NCBI RefSeq assembly: GCF_029227915.1
Contig: NC_079882.1
Span: 22,017,001 to 22,077,000 of the forward strand
Length of the DNA: 60,000 bases
Source of the DNA: Hydractinia symbiolongicarpus
Taxonomy: Eukaryota > Cnidaria > Hydrozoa > Anthoathecata > Hydractiniidae
Direction of reading: 5' to 3'
Positions 11,739 through 23,008 of the stretch are shown piece by piece. Under the pieces are notes generated by a model. It saw nothing but the letters and a program-made list of their open reading frames with translations. It ran no database searches and was not told the origin of the DNA. Position 1 is the stretch's first letter; the number at the start of each line of letters is the position of its first letter. Position numbers and translations under genes: made by a program.

Positions 11739-13032
11739 GAATTTCCGCGCCCGAAGGCGTAGGAAATTCTTTAAAACCGTCGTTTTTTTCTTTCGGAGCA
11801 TTTTTTGAGAAAAAATCGACCCTGGGATTTCACGTTGGTCCGTCACAGATGTAAACTTCGTACCCAAGCTTCTTAACTACTGGGAAGTCTAGTATTGACG
11901 CTTCAGGCCAAAATTGGTATTTGTTTTCGACAAAATTTGGCACAGTTAACAAAAAAAGTATGCTGAACATAATGGTGACATAATAATTTTGATTTTTGTC
12001 ACCTAAATGTCATTTTAGGCCAAAATTAGTCCAAAAATTAGAACTACTTTATTTTCAACAAAATTTGGAACAGTTAACAAATAAAGTGTGATAAACATGA
12101 TGGTGACATCAAAATTTTGATTTCTTCTTACCTAAATGTCAATTTAGGCCAAAATTGGTCCAAAAATTAAAACTACTTTATTTTTGACAAATTTTGGCAC
12201 AGTAAACAAATAAAGTATGCTAAACATGATGGTGACATCAAAATCTTGATTTCTTTTTACCTAAATGTCATTTTAGGCCAAAATTGGTCAAAAAATTAAA
12301 ACTACTTTATTTTTAGCAAAATTTGGCACAGTAAACAAATAAAGTATGCTAAACATGATGGTGACATCAAAATCTTGATTTCTTGTTAAAATGTCATTTT
12401 AGGCCAAAATTGGTCCAAAAATTAAAACTACTTTATTTTTAACAAATTTTGGCACAATTAACAAAAAAAGTATGGTGAACATGATGGTGACATCAAAATT
12501 TTGATTTTTGTCACCTAAATGCCATTTTAGGCCAAAATTGGTCCAAAAATTAAAACCACTTCATTTTCGGCTAAATCTGGCACAGTTAACAAATAAAGTA
12601 TGCTGAAAATGATGATGGTACAAAAGTTTGGCTTTTGTCACCTAAATGTCATTTCAGGCCAAAATTTATCAAAAAATTAAAACTGCTTTATTTTCGACAA
12701 AAATTGACACAGTTAATAAAAAAAGTATGCTGAAAATGATGGTCACATCAAAATTTTGATTTTTTGTCAACTAATGCCGTTTAAGACCATAAACGTTTCA
12801 ATCGCAAGACTTTTAACCATGAATGATAGGCTGCATTTTTTGTTAGCAATTTCTTTTAAAATGTGAGTTTATTATGACACGTTTCGTTTTGTTTGCGTTT
12901 GTTGTAAGATATAATGTCACTGATGGGCTTTATCTTCAAAGGTTCATGCACCAAACCCCTTCGAATGTTAGGCACAATAACACAACGAATTAGCAGGTTT
13001 TCATCAAATATTTTGGTAGCGCGCGGAAATTC
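11739..13032. mobile_element. short-TIR element carrying a satellite array
   Basis: GAATTTCCGCGC at 11739-11750 is matched by the inverted GCGCGGAAATTC at 13021-13032. The interior is dominated by the 128-bp tandem repeat listed separately. No coding capacity. The association of short inverted termini with an internal array resembles satellite-bearing non-autonomous elements of marine invertebrates; the class is not assigned. Confidence 0.5.
11890..12790. repeat. tandem satellite, unit about 128 bp, about 7 copies
   Basis: The landmark AGGCCAAAAT recurs at 11904, 12017, 12146, 12275, 12401, 12529 and 12656 (spacing 113, then 126-129). Each unit contains CACCTAAATG, AAACTACTTTATTTT, TTTGGCACAGTTAACAAA and ATGATGGTGACATCAAAA. 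Copies differ by scattered substitutions, and the last decays near 12785. Confidence 0.9.
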
Positions 13033-15026
13033 TTAGAGCCCCCAGGGCTTCTTGTTATATAACAAATACAACATCTTACAACACTAAAATTTACAAATAG
13101 TCACCCGTGTGTACGAAAAAATGCCATAACTCAAAGTATAACATTTTCCCAAAACATTTTTATTTATTTCAAGTCCCAATAAAAGTTAGGAAAAGCAACA
13201 AAATTTCTGCACTCAATTACATGCCGAAAATACGTTATGCTAAAGCCAAAGAGGCCACAGGCAGTTTATGACCCTCTTCCCCCACCTTCCGTCTGATGCT
13301 AAAAGGGTTAAATTAGTTAGCTAAGTAAATAAAATATTACTACTGCTACCAAATGTTATTAATAAAAATCTTGTTTCTATACGTTAAGGCATGTGGTATT
13401 TTAATGATGGAGTGTAGCTTTGCAAATTACAAGGTAGAGAAGCTCAATCTTGCGCATTGATGGGCGCCATTGGTGCATCCATACGCATGATGTAAACTGA
13501 CTGTAAAGTCGTGATCGAGTTAACAAGGTGTCCAGATCGCCTTTAAGGGTGAGAATTAAACTCTTATTAACTGCCATTAGATTATTCTACACCGATGCGA
13601 CGTGATTGCTATGATTTTTGTGCAACTTGCTTGACTTTTAAAAAAATTTTTGAATGAAAAGCTAAAAAAAGTATATCTTAGTATTATCTATTCTGTGATA
13701 AATCGAAGATAAGCACACGATGGACGGAAACGACCATAAAACAAGTAGTCGAAGTTCTGCGACACCTTCTTTGTTAAAAGTATTCTGTGATGTAGTTGTG
13801 CCTCACACATTTCGGTAATACCAAGATTCATAGACAACTTTTCAAGCACTTTCATTTAAAAAAAGTTTGTGTGTTATTTCACGGAAGGTAAGCTTTAACA
13901 CACAGGCTTAGAGATATGCTCTTAAGGATGTGATTATATCAGAGGTGGGATTATATCGACGCTTGAAGTTTGTCTAGGGTTGGCGGTTCTACAATTTATA
14001 AGGGAATTTTCAAAATAACAAAAAAAGAAATAAACATAGTATTAGGGTACAAGTCGAAGAGCCTTGGAATTTCGGAATTGTCAGCAGACGTATTTTTGTT
14101 CTTTTCGGCAAGTTAAGTAGATTTTAAGATTTGAACTTCTCGTTATCACGTTGATGAAATAACCAATTAGCATTCCGCCTAATTTTCTGTCATCTGCCGC
14201 AGTAGTTGGGTCAGGTTCAAGGACCACGGCTAATAACATTTCGTGAATAAACAAATTTCGAATTACAATTTTAAAACCAGGCTTGAAATGGTAAAATGTA
14301 AACAGATTTATCAAACAATAACAAATTTTAAATAACATTTTGATGTTTATTTAAATGAATATATAGTTTTGCTTGTAAAGTGCATAATTCCGTGTGTTGT
14401 AAAAGAAGCGGTTATTTTGAATTATTTGTTAGGCTTTATTTCATGTCGGCACACGGCAAATGTCAAGGTGAATGTCGAGGTGATTTAAAAAAAAAAAAAT
14501 CTTGCTGAGGCGAATTATCTCTTTGCATATGACATTTTTTTCGAAGTTTATAGAATCCCTCAATCGCCTTAAATCTAGCGTAAATATATGCTGATTATAT
14601 GGGCGATAGACAGTATTCCTTAAAAGCAAAAATTAAATCATCAATTGGTTGCTGAGCATTGTGCTTATTTACCCTAAAAAGATTTAAAGTACTTTAAATA
14701 TGAACAAGGTGGCTTGGAAGAAAAAGGTACAAATTTAAATAACAATTTGCCGACGTCAGACACGGAAGTTGAACTTCATGTTGCTGTTTTTGCCGAGGTA
14801 AATGAAACAGTATAAAGAAGCAAAAAATTGCCGACGCGAAAAAATTTGATTTAGAAAGGCTGATTTATTCACAGGCTATTTTTCGAAACCCACGAGCTTG
14901 CGCACAGATATTATTTTACGATCTAAGGCCTGTAAGAGGTCATTGGAAGCAAAACTCCCACAACTAACAATCTTTCTATATCCAATGAACATAAACAGCT
15001 GGTGTAATCTTTGTACTGAACCGTAT
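13033..15026. other. intergenic AT-rich DNA without a supported gene
   Basis: Several short open frames, none with recognisable domains, splice structure or biased composition. The reverse-strand frame at 14081-14338 has one protein-like patch but nothing around it supports it. Confidence 0.45.
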
Positions 15027-15171
15027 GTAGTGTATCACTTTGTAATCCCGCAGCACTTTGTAATCCAATCGCAGTTTGTAATCCTATTGCAATTTTTAAT
15101 CCTTTCATGACGGACTTTGTAATGCCTCAACCTGTCACACTTTGTAATCCCCGAAATAATCCTTTCGTACA

Positions 15172-16076
15172 CAGTCAACTTTCTATTTAGCGAACGCCTT
15201 TTTTGCAGAGAGTTTTGTCCGTTAATTAGAATTGTACGCTATCTGGAAACTCGATTTTTTTGGCCCAAAAATGATTCCTAGTTACTTTGAGCTATTAAAA
15301 AGGGTTCGCAGCACTAGCTCGGAGGTTTACAGACAAATGAAATACACATCTTTTTATCTTATACTTTATTGAAGAAGTCTTTAATTACAGAATGTTTTTT
15401 ACGTGCGAGGAATAAAATGAACATGACTAGTTTGCAGTAGCAGGTTATCGCTAAAGCCTCGTAAATGAAGTTTACAGTAGCAGTTTATCGCTAAAACCTC
15501 GTAAATGAAGTTTACACTAGCAGTTTATCGCTAAAGCCTCGTAAATGAAGTTTGTAGTAGCAGTTTATCGCTAAAGCCTCGCAAATGAAAAACTAGTTGA
15601 ACATATGCCACTTAACTTCCTCAAGGCATTTTGTAAGCTCTTACAATTCCACAATCACACAATGCTGCAGTGTCACTGGAAAACGTGTGAACAAAAAGAG
15701 ACAGGGTATGGATTGGGAAATCCTGTAAAATACACGCTCCAAAGACCACAGAAGGCAATCGAATGGATAAAGAAGGCCGTAAAGCGAGAACTCAAATCAA
15801 ACAATACCATGAAAAAAAGTATTTAAAATGAAGTAACGTGTCCTTGTTTTGTTTTATTTTTATTTTTCGTTTGTGTGTTTTACCCTGTCCGCTAATTAGA
15901 AAGAAACTTTAGGGGGAAAGTTAAATTCGTGAAAAAGAATTGTCTTCTAATTAGAGTGTCCACTAATTGATTGTCCGCTATTTAAAAAGTTTCCTGTGGG
16001 GTTTTGACCGTGGTTTTGCCGGTGCAAAGGGATTTTTCTGTTCATCGGAGGTGTCCGTTAATTGGAGAGTTGAATG
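15172..16076. mobile_element. pogo/Tigger-like remnant nested in the preceding element
   Basis: The left terminus CAGTCAACTTTC at 15172 is followed by TTAGCGAACGCC. The right terminus 16050-16076 reads, inverted, CATTCAACTCTCCAATTAACGGACACC, the same pattern with substitutions. TCCGTTAATTAGA-type motifs recur at 15219, 15889 and 16053. The frame at 15605-15826 inside may be a scrap of its coding region, but no DDE motif can be seen. Confidence 0.45.
15437..15598. repeat. tandem repeat, unit 40-41 bp, four copies
   Basis: Four copies of a unit containing GCAGTTTATCGCTAAAGCCT and CGTAAATGAAG, spaced 40-41 bp. Confidence 0.85.
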
Positions 16077-17123
16077 TATATTCGTTTCTAAATAAGGGAA
16101 AAACAGGAGACAGTAACAGCTACACGTCTTCTTCAGATTAGGCTACACGTAGAAACAAAATCTAACAAAGTGACCTTTCTGTTGCTTATTTGGTTTTTAC
16201 AGTGCTGAAATTCACTAAATTAAAGTAAGTAATACAAAGTAACATTTAATGTCGTTGGAGTAAATCTATTCAACGCCTTCATCTTCCCAACTATATAACT
16301 ACAAGACTTTATGGATGATACAGCGCGGACTTTAGTAGTCACAGTATTTTCTTTATTTTAATACAAAAAGTTAAGTATAAATGGATACACCACATTAGTA
16401 CGGAGAAACCATGAATGCTCTGATTTTTTTCTAGTCAGGAGATTCAGCATAATATTTCTTACCACCAGGAAATCGGAATAGTTAGGTGGGAAAAATTACG
16501 CTGGGTCTTAAACGAATTTTCTACGGTGAGAATACTGACCGCGCTTTTTGATTAGTTAATTTTATTATTCCTTGCTCACGTGGTCAAAATCGGGAGATAA
16601 GAAGGTAACATGTGACCACGTCGGCTTTTTGGCTTATTGGTTGATTGTAATTCGGGGCTTGCTATGGGGAGAATTTTAGTTTTATCCTAGAAGAAAGCTT
16701 AGTTAACACTAGGCTAAATTGTTTCCGTCTCATAAGAAACAAAGCAATGCAACGTTAGATTTGCTCATAGCTGTGCATTTTAAAAAGATAAAGTTATTAA
16801 GTCTTGAGTTAGTCACAAGACAGAATTCTACGTTTGAAAAAAGATATGTAACACATATTATTATAAAGAAAAGATGGAAAAGAATAAACAGCGATTAAAA
16901 TAGAATACCAGGTAAGTGTTACCTGCAGAAAAGTACGATATTGTTCTAGAACTTTAACCGTTATACACACGAAATACCCAATATTCATACGTTACATTAG
17001 CTTATTTTTGAAAAGGAAGTATTTAAATTCTTGTAAAAGATGGGATGGGATTACAAAGTCCGATGGGATTGCAAATTGCGACGGGATTACAAAGTGCGAC
17101 GGGATGATAGAGTGATACAGTAC

Positions 17124-17998
17124 ACCGTAAAATAAACATGTTAGGATTACCAGAGAACCACTGAAATGACAGTTCGAGATGTTTTCAATTTTTCATTTTG
17201 CGTTGAGACACGCACATTGTCAAAGGTTAAAAAATTGTCGTAGTGTGTCAACAGTAAACATAAATACTTGATGAACCTAAAGTAAATAAGCTAACATGAT
17301 TAATAGTTGACACAATCCTCCTCTGTCAACTTAAACCTCTTTCAATTTTAAGTCGCCGCCTTATTTGCTTTAGAATGTTAGGAGCCGATACGAGTGAAAA
17401 GGATCCCTGGTAAAGAGGTTGGTACAAACTTGATGTGTAGTAAAACAAACAAATTTTTAAGGCTCGTTTACACTAGGTAAAATAATTTAAACCATCTTTT
17501 TCGACGTACTAACTTTTATGCGTGCTAATAGTAGAACCTTATATATATTTTAACTACCATAATTTTTTATATAATGGCATTCTTTGTACTCCAGGATTCA
17601 TATTTTTAGATATTTTAAAATCACATTTTCATTGGCGTTTATATATATCATCCTGCTTTTCTTAACATTTAAAACGTTATACGTTTTAACGAAGAATTAT
17701 AAGAATGTAATTAAAATTTAATTCCAGTTCCTTTTGGATCTTATGCTACCATTAATCTTTATTAATAGCCATTTTACTCTGTATGAGTCCTGCTTTTTAA
17801 CCAACACAAAAGTGCGTGCATGCCCATTGTTGTCACAATAAAATGAAAACAACTACGTCACGCGGAAAGTGATCGTTGCCCTTTAAAACCATAAGTTACT
17901 ACTAAATCTTCGTAGTGATTTCGTTATTGCCAAGTTTTGTGATTCAAAGACAGATCAATCAATATGATGAATTTTTGCGTCGATGTTAAAATGATCGA
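17124..17998. other. AT-rich flank left of the Polinton
   Basis: No gene found. Base composition changes abruptly to GC-richer sequence at about 17999. I could not find a terminal inverted repeat here that matches the right flank, so the left terminus of the big element is probably truncated or decayed. Confidence 0.4.
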
Positions 17999-18291
17999 AT
18001 GAGGGGGTCAAGAGGACCTATGCGGCCTTTAAACGTACTGTTATGGGGGTTATATAACGGGGCAGCCAATACAAGACCCTCACACTGGATGATGAGGTGG
18101 AAAAGGAGGCCGACGAGGACTACCTTAAAGACATTCAAAATTTATATGAACAGGCGGGACAGGATTTTACACCCCGGGAACATAAGCATGCTCTCCACAG
18201 GACCTTCCGAAGTTTCCGAATTCCCGGTATGGGAGATGCCGACGTTGACGGATATATCGGGATGGTGCGACCAAACGTGGAGACCTTGGTT

Positions 18292-18307
18292 GGGGGGGGG
18301 GGGGGGG
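18292..18307 (+). repeat. G16 homopolymer inside the PolB pseudogene
   Basis: Sixteen consecutive G. The polymerase reading frame is different on the two sides, so the run marks a slippage frameshift. It is also a place where read errors are likely. Confidence 0.9.
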
Positions 18308-21036
18308 CAGGTAGAAAATATGGGGTCAGCGAAGGTACAGTTGTCACTATGGATCATGTGGAAGAAGCCGTCAAATATAGAGGGGGCTAACGATGAGTAC
18401 ATTGAGATAAAGAAAGTCTTTCATAGCAATATGGCCTCGGTATTCCAGGGTAACGATGTAGATGACGTGTTGGATAGGATGTTTGCCCAGGTTATAACAC
18501 ACGTGGAAAATCCAGCGTTACCCCAAAGTGGCTTCACATTCTCCCAAATACTATATCTCGATGTAGACTTTTACAAATTGAGACTAACAAGAGGCTCATC
18601 ATATATTGAACTGCCCAAATGGGTAGCTTCCCAAAAGGCCGTCATTAACCCGGTGAATGAGGATGAGGAATGCTTCAAATGGGCCATTATAGCATCCTTA
18701 CATCATAAGGAAATAGGGAAGAATCCAAATAGAATATCTTAGATGAAACCCTACGTAGGCCTTTATAATTGGGATGGTATAGAGTTCCCACCAAGTATCA
18801 AATCCATATCCAAATTTGAGGTAAACGTCCTCTATATAGCGGGAAAGAGGATCAATATACTACGTCGATCGGTACATAACGGGCGTACCAAGGTGGTGAC
18901 CCTACTGCACATCACCGATGATGAAAAGACCCACTATACGGCGTTCAAAAGCATTATAGATATTGCATCGATCATGAGGCAGTCAAGATCACAATGCCAA
19001 CGGAGGCTGAAAAATGGCTATAGTATAAGGATGGCCAACAGCAATTCAAGGTACCCTTTGCCATCTATGCGGATTTCGAGAGCCTGCTAGTACCGGTAGA
19101 GGATGCAAGGGACACCAAGACGAAAAGGCTAAGCAAGCACATACCGTCCGGCTGGTGTACCTATAGTACATTTGCCTACGGCGACGTACCAGATCCCCTA
19201 ACAGTATACAGGGGTGGGGACTGCGTAACGAAGTTCGTGAACCACCTAGAGGATGAGGTGAAACGTCTATACAATACCTACACGCAGCAGGACATGAAGC
19301 CCCTAACAGGGGTCCTAAAAAGAGAACATGACAAGGCATCGAAATGTCATCTATGTTTGAAACACTTCGATGACAGCAAGAATAACGGTAAAGTCAGGAA
19401 CAATTGCCACTATAGGGCAATATAGAAGTGCAGCGCATAACAGCTGTAACCTCAATTACAAGATACCAAGTCACATCCCCGTCATATTCCACAACTCTTT
19501 GGGGTATGATGCTCACCTGTTTATCCGGGAACTGGGTGCAAAATACGACACCCAGGACATCGGCTGCATAGCGGAAAATGTTGAAAAATATATCAGTTTC
19601 GTGAAAATCAAGATACCCCTTTGAGCCATGGGATATGGTGATAGTGACACCTATAAGATCATAGAGATTAGGTTCATCGATTCCTGTCGACTCATGCCCT
19701 CAAGCCTGGATAAGTTGGCAAGCAACCTCATTGGTATAAACGCTGCAGATATGAAATGTAAGCAGTGTGCAGATACATGTCTGGAATTCCATGGCATAGA
19801 CGCTGAGTATATCGCAAGATTTTGGTGTAAAAATTGTGAATTGACGAGTACCACCAAGCAGCTTAATTGAGATCGGGTAAAGGCAAACGTACTGTCAATG
19901 GCCAATTTCATCGACAAAGATGATACCTTCAGGCTGATGCTTCGAAAAGGTGTGTATCCGTATGAATACATTGATGGATGGTAGCGATTTGAGGAGTTGG
20001 AGCTACCTTCCAAAAACGCCTTTTACAGCAAGCTGAATATGAATGGCATAAGTGACAGGGACTATGCATGTGCGAAAGAGGTATAGAATGTCATCCCAGA
20101 GGGTGATATCGTCACCATAGACGTACTGCTATAATTATAAGCTTGATCCTGCCCATTTTTACAGTGCACCTGGATTAGCTTGAAAGGCAGCCCTGAAATT
20201 AACAGGTAAAAAATTAGAGCTCCTTACGGACCCCGACATGCTCCTCATGTTCAAAAAAGGCATCCGTGGAGGTATAACCCAGGCTGTACACCGGTATGCC
20301 AAGGCCAATAACAAGTATATGGGGGATCAGTATAACCGGGATGAGGAGTCCTCCTACCTGCAATTTCTGAATGGTAACAACCTATACGGCTGGGCAATGC
20401 GTCAAGATCTCCCAACGGATGGTTTCAAATGGGTGCGGAATGTTGAGGCCTTTGCGGAAAGGCTGATCAGGAAGCTCGTTGAGGATAATAAGCATGGGTA
20501 CGTTTTTGAGGTTGATATTAACTATCCCAAGGAGCTACACGACGAACATAACGAGCTGCCATTCTTGCCCGAACAAAGGACGGTCCACAAGGTAGAGAAA
20601 TTAGTACCAAATTTGGAGGACAAGCTTAAATATGTGGTACACATTAGAGCCCTTCATGAGGCCATAAAACATGGGCTTGAGCTCAAGAAAGTGCGCAGGG
20701 TGATCCGATTCAACTAAAAGGCATGGTTGAGGGGGTACATTGATCACAACACGGGGCTGAGAACATACGCGAAGAACGAGTTGAGAAGGATTTCTACAAG
20801 CTCATGAACCTGTTGGTGTTCGGTAAGACTATGGAGAATATCAGAAACCAGCGCAGCATCCAATTGGTTACGAACGAGGACAAGTGTACGAAACTTGTGA
20901 TGAAACCGAATTTCAAGGCTGGAAGCAGGTTCAGCAAAAGCCTGGTAGATGTATACATTGGTCAGGCCATCCTGAATATGTCAAAAATAATCATGTACGA
21001 GTTTCACTACGATTTCATGCAACCTAAATACGGTAG

Positions 21037-21082
21037 CAAATTGCAACTCTGCTACATGTCCATGTAGCAGAGTTGCAATTTG
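21037..21082. repeat. 22-bp perfect fold-back at PolB motif C
   Basis: Arm 21037-21058 and arm 21061-21082 are perfect inverted copies separated by 2 nt. The 24 nt at 21059-21082 is an inserted reverse copy of the sequence beside it. It splits the residues preceding DTDS from DTDS itself and brings in a TAG at 21065. Confidence 0.95.
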
Positions 21083-21565
21083 GACACGGACTCCTTTGTG
21101 TACCATATAAGGACGCATGATTTCTATGATGATATAGCCGACGATGTTGAGGCACGCTTGGACACAAGTGCCTATAATCCTAATGAAAGGCCCCTTCCTA
21201 CAGGGAAAAACAAAAGGTGGTAGGACTCATGAAGGATGAGCTGGGTGGCAAAATTATGACTGAATTTATCACCCTGAGGGCCAAGCTATATGCCTATGAG
21301 AGCTTTACAAAGGAGGGCAGTGATTGCAAAGCAAAGGGCGTGAAAAAGTGCGTTACGAAGAAGTCGATCGCTTTTGACGACTATCAACGGTGCCTGGAAG
21401 AGGGCGTTCACAAATACAAAAGCCAGGTGTTCATTCGAAATATATACGCAAGAGGTTAACAAGTTGGCACTCAAAAGGGCGGATGACAAACGGATTGTAT
21501 AACCCGATCAAATTACGACGCTTGCCAGAGGCCATTAACGCCTAGCGCCTACTTGTGAATAAAAT

Positions 21566-22047
21566 GGAGGTGTACACACTAGTCGCTATAATCCTATCCT
21601 ATGCCCTGATAAATAATAAAAAGAATGTTTGATATTGCACAAGTAAGGGCAAGGGACACCTTTTACCAAAGGAGTGCACGGAAGGGTTTGTCGATAAAGC
21701 CCCAGAGGAGGCCATCGAAAAGGTCCATGCCGAGTATGTGCTACGGAAAATTCAGGAGAAGGGGGAGAAGACCGCAAAGAGCACTGTCTACCCATGTTAT
21801 AAGTCTCTATGCCGGCATGGTATCGAACTTCGTGGATATCGACAGCGTTGACGAGTTACGCAGAGATATCGAGGAAGACCCAATTATCAGGGACCCTATG
21901 ACAGATTTGGGAATTCTCGTATACTGCACCATTGGGTGCCTAGCCCCCCCCCCCCTACTTGTAGCGGATCATACAGCCCGGCATATGAGCAAAAAGAAAA
22001 AGAACGCGGAGAAGGCCGAAGAAAAGAAAGATGAGCAGTGCGTGTAG
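21566..22047 (+). pseudogene. small Polinton membrane protein, frameshifted
   Basis: ATG 21566 starts a hydrophobic N-terminus (VYTLVAIILSYALI) that looks like a membrane anchor or signal. The frame is lost near 21627 and a compatible frame resumes later with VDELRRDIEEDPIIRDPMTD, a second hydrophobic stretch (LGILVYCTIGCL) and a very basic tail (KKKKNAEKAEEKKDE), ending at 22047. A C10 tract near 21946 adds a further likely shift. It follows PolB by about 20 nt, and its end overlaps the next gene by 17 nt, the compact packing typical of these elements. Function unknown; probably virion or membrane associated. Confidence 0.55.
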
Positions 22048-22321
22048 CATTATCATCAATCAACAGCAGCCTGAGGCCGCAGAAAAAGTTGTTGAGGTAC
22101 ACAAAAAGCATCCAGGAAGGGTTGCTGCCGGCAAGAGGCTTGCCGAATGGAACCGGCTTCGGAAGCCGCAAAAGAATGAACCCATGACGTTTAGGGAGTT
22201 CTTGAGATATTTCGAGAGAGATTTAAGCACCTCCGAAGCCATAATCAGGGGGATAAAAGAGACCACGGAGATCCTTGAGGACCAGGGCCTTACTATCTCT
22301 CTTGTAGTAAAAAAAAAGTAA
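22031..22321 (+). CDS. small basic Polinton protein with GRVAAGKRLAEWNR motif
   Basis: Apparently intact frame of 96 residues, ATG 22031, overlapping the preceding gene by 17 nt. The basic segment KKHPGRVAAGKRLAEWNRLRK (about residues 25-45) is followed by a helical region that ends in a Lys run. The next gene repeats the motif (HLGRVAQGHKFVALMKKRK), so the two are probably paralogues. Basic motifs of this kind occur in small proteins of cnidarian Polintons; a DNA-binding or core-protein role, by analogy with the small basic core proteins of adenoviruses, is only a guess. It lies in a run of five small plus-strand genes between PolB and the zinc-ribbon genes. Confidence 0.7.
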   Translation: MSSACSIIINQQQPEAAEKVVEVHKKHPGRVAAGKRLAEWNRLRKPQKNEPMTFREFLRYFERDLSTSEAIIRGIKETTEILEDQGLTISLVVKKK

Positions 22322-22350
22322 TTTGTTGTAAGTTTTAGGACTTATAACAA

Positions 22351-22701
22351 ATGAGTGAAGGGGAAAAACAAGAAGAAAGAGTCATTACTAAACCACCAAA
22401 GCATCTGGGGAGGGTTGCACAGGGGCATAAGTTTGTGGCACTGATGAAGAAGAGGAAGGAAGAAATGAAGCAACAAGAGGGTACTGTAGAGCCCGCGGTC
22501 AATGCCTCTTCTGGGGACAGTACCGTACGGCCGATGGACAGTGTCCACATCTATCGAATTGGAGCGATAGCTGTGGTTTCTATAGGAGTAGGCGTCTGGT
22601 ATATGTTTAGCAGGGGTGAAAACAAACCCCAAAACCCCGCACCGGAGCCTCAGCAACAGGGCAAAACCCAGCCAAATATCGATTTTTCCAAAATGCTGTA
22701 A
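22351..22701 (+). CDS. Polinton single-pass membrane protein with basic GRVAQG motif
   Basis: ATG 22351, 116 residues, apparently intact. The N-terminal basic/acidic part contains HLGRVAQGHKFVALMKKRKE (about residues 19-38). A single membrane helix follows (IGAIAVVSIGVGVWYMF, about residues 71-87), and a Pro/Gln-rich tail (KPQNPAPEPQQQ). The basic motif is shared with the preceding gene. This arrangement (basic motif, one glycine-containing membrane helix, Pro-rich end) recalls the pX-type minor virion proteins described for Polintons and adenoviruses, an inference from architecture alone. It is one of the few uninterrupted frames of the element. Confidence 0.7.
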   Translation: MSEGEKQEERVITKPPKHLGRVAQGHKFVALMKKRKEEMKQQEGTVEPAVNASSGDSTVRPMDSVHIYRIGAIAVVSIGVGVWYMFSRGENKPQNPAPEPQQQGKTQPNIDFSKML

Positions 22702-22709
22702 TATAATAA

Positions 22710-22964
22710 ATGGCCACAAGCAACGTAACACCGAAGGAAAATGAGATTTTGGATATGCTGTACGAGACAGTCGTGGACCTTGGTTTCACTTTTGCCTATG
22801 CTATGGCAGGTAAAAATGTTTTGAATATAACAAGGCCCTCTACAAAAATGGATACCGAAGACGTTCTCAAAATGGTTGCGTACTTCGCAGCAGGGAGAGC
22901 AAGTCGTGAAATGGCCGTCTCCAAAGGATGGTTGCCGGCAAGTATCGTGCCGAAGCCTAAATAG
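22710..22964 (+). CDS. 84-residue Polinton protein with hydrophobic core
   Basis: ATG 22710, 9 nt after the previous stop. An acidic start (KENEILDMLYETVVD) leads into LGFTFAYAMAGKNVLNI, then KMDTEDVLKMVAYFAAGRASREMAVSKG and a Pro/Lys end. Two short hydrophobic stretches are too polar to be clear membrane helices. Small proteins of this pattern sit at the same place in related cnidarian elements (recalled, not searched). Function unknown. The frame is intact. Confidence 0.65.
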   Translation: MATSNVTPKENEILDMLYETVVDLGFTFAYAMAGKNVLNITRPSTKMDTEDVLKMVAYFAAGRASREMAVSKGWLPASIVPKPK

Positions 22965-23008
22965 ACTGTTCGATAATATTTATACTTGCCCCCGGGGCAA
23001 ATAGAAAT

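Larger units (their letters stand above)
15027..17123. mobile_element. non-autonomous element with reiterated GGATTACAAAGT ends
   Basis: The left end starts GTAGTGTATCAC at 15027 and continues with at least five variants of CACTTTGTAATCC spaced 18-19 bp (to about 15160). The right end, 17041-17123, carries three inverted variants (GGGATTACAAAGT, spaced 18-19 bp) and ends GTGATACAGTAC. The termini are thus inverted blocks of short direct repeats. Inside lie a pogo-like remnant (15172-16076) and a 40-41-bp tandem array (15437-15598). No transposase was recognised. Confidence 0.7.
17999..21545 (+). pseudogene. Polinton family B DNA polymerase (protein-primed), broken
   Basis: Replicates the element DNA from a protein primer. 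Landmarks in order: N-terminal region with LTRGSSYIELP (about 18588) and DEECFKWAI (18665); exonuclease motif YADFES (19058); a zinc/HNH-like block KCHLC...NNCHY (19341-19410) as in endonuclease VII modules of this polymerase group; YDAHLFIREL (19507); polymerase motif A region NNLYGWAM (20376); the motif-B region VFGKTMEN (20818); motif C DTDS (21083-21094); C-terminal GLMKDELGGKIM (21223) and KSIAFDDYQRCLEEG (21362). Many breaks are visible: a G16 tract at 18292-18307 where the frame changes, a TAG at 18740, stops near 19033, 19424, 19622 and 19868, and an inverted insertion directly before motif C. The Asp expected in motif A is Asn, and the usual Asn-Ser of motif B reads Leu-Leu. It is certainly inactive. 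The start is uncertain. Confidence 0.93.

Noticed and set aside
14081-14338. Minus-strand frame with EPDPTTAADDRKLGG
   Set aside because: Isolated, no splice partners or family resemblance; the rest is AT-driven hydrophobic sequence.
15030-15165. Regularly spaced repeats looking superficially like a CRISPR array
   Set aside because: Units are 18-19 bp apart with no true spacers and are mirrored at the other end of the element; the genome is eukaryotic.
19046-19339. Long reverse-strand frames across the PolB region
   Set aside because: They are antisense shadows of the polymerase coding sequence, which carries recognisable motifs in the plus direction.
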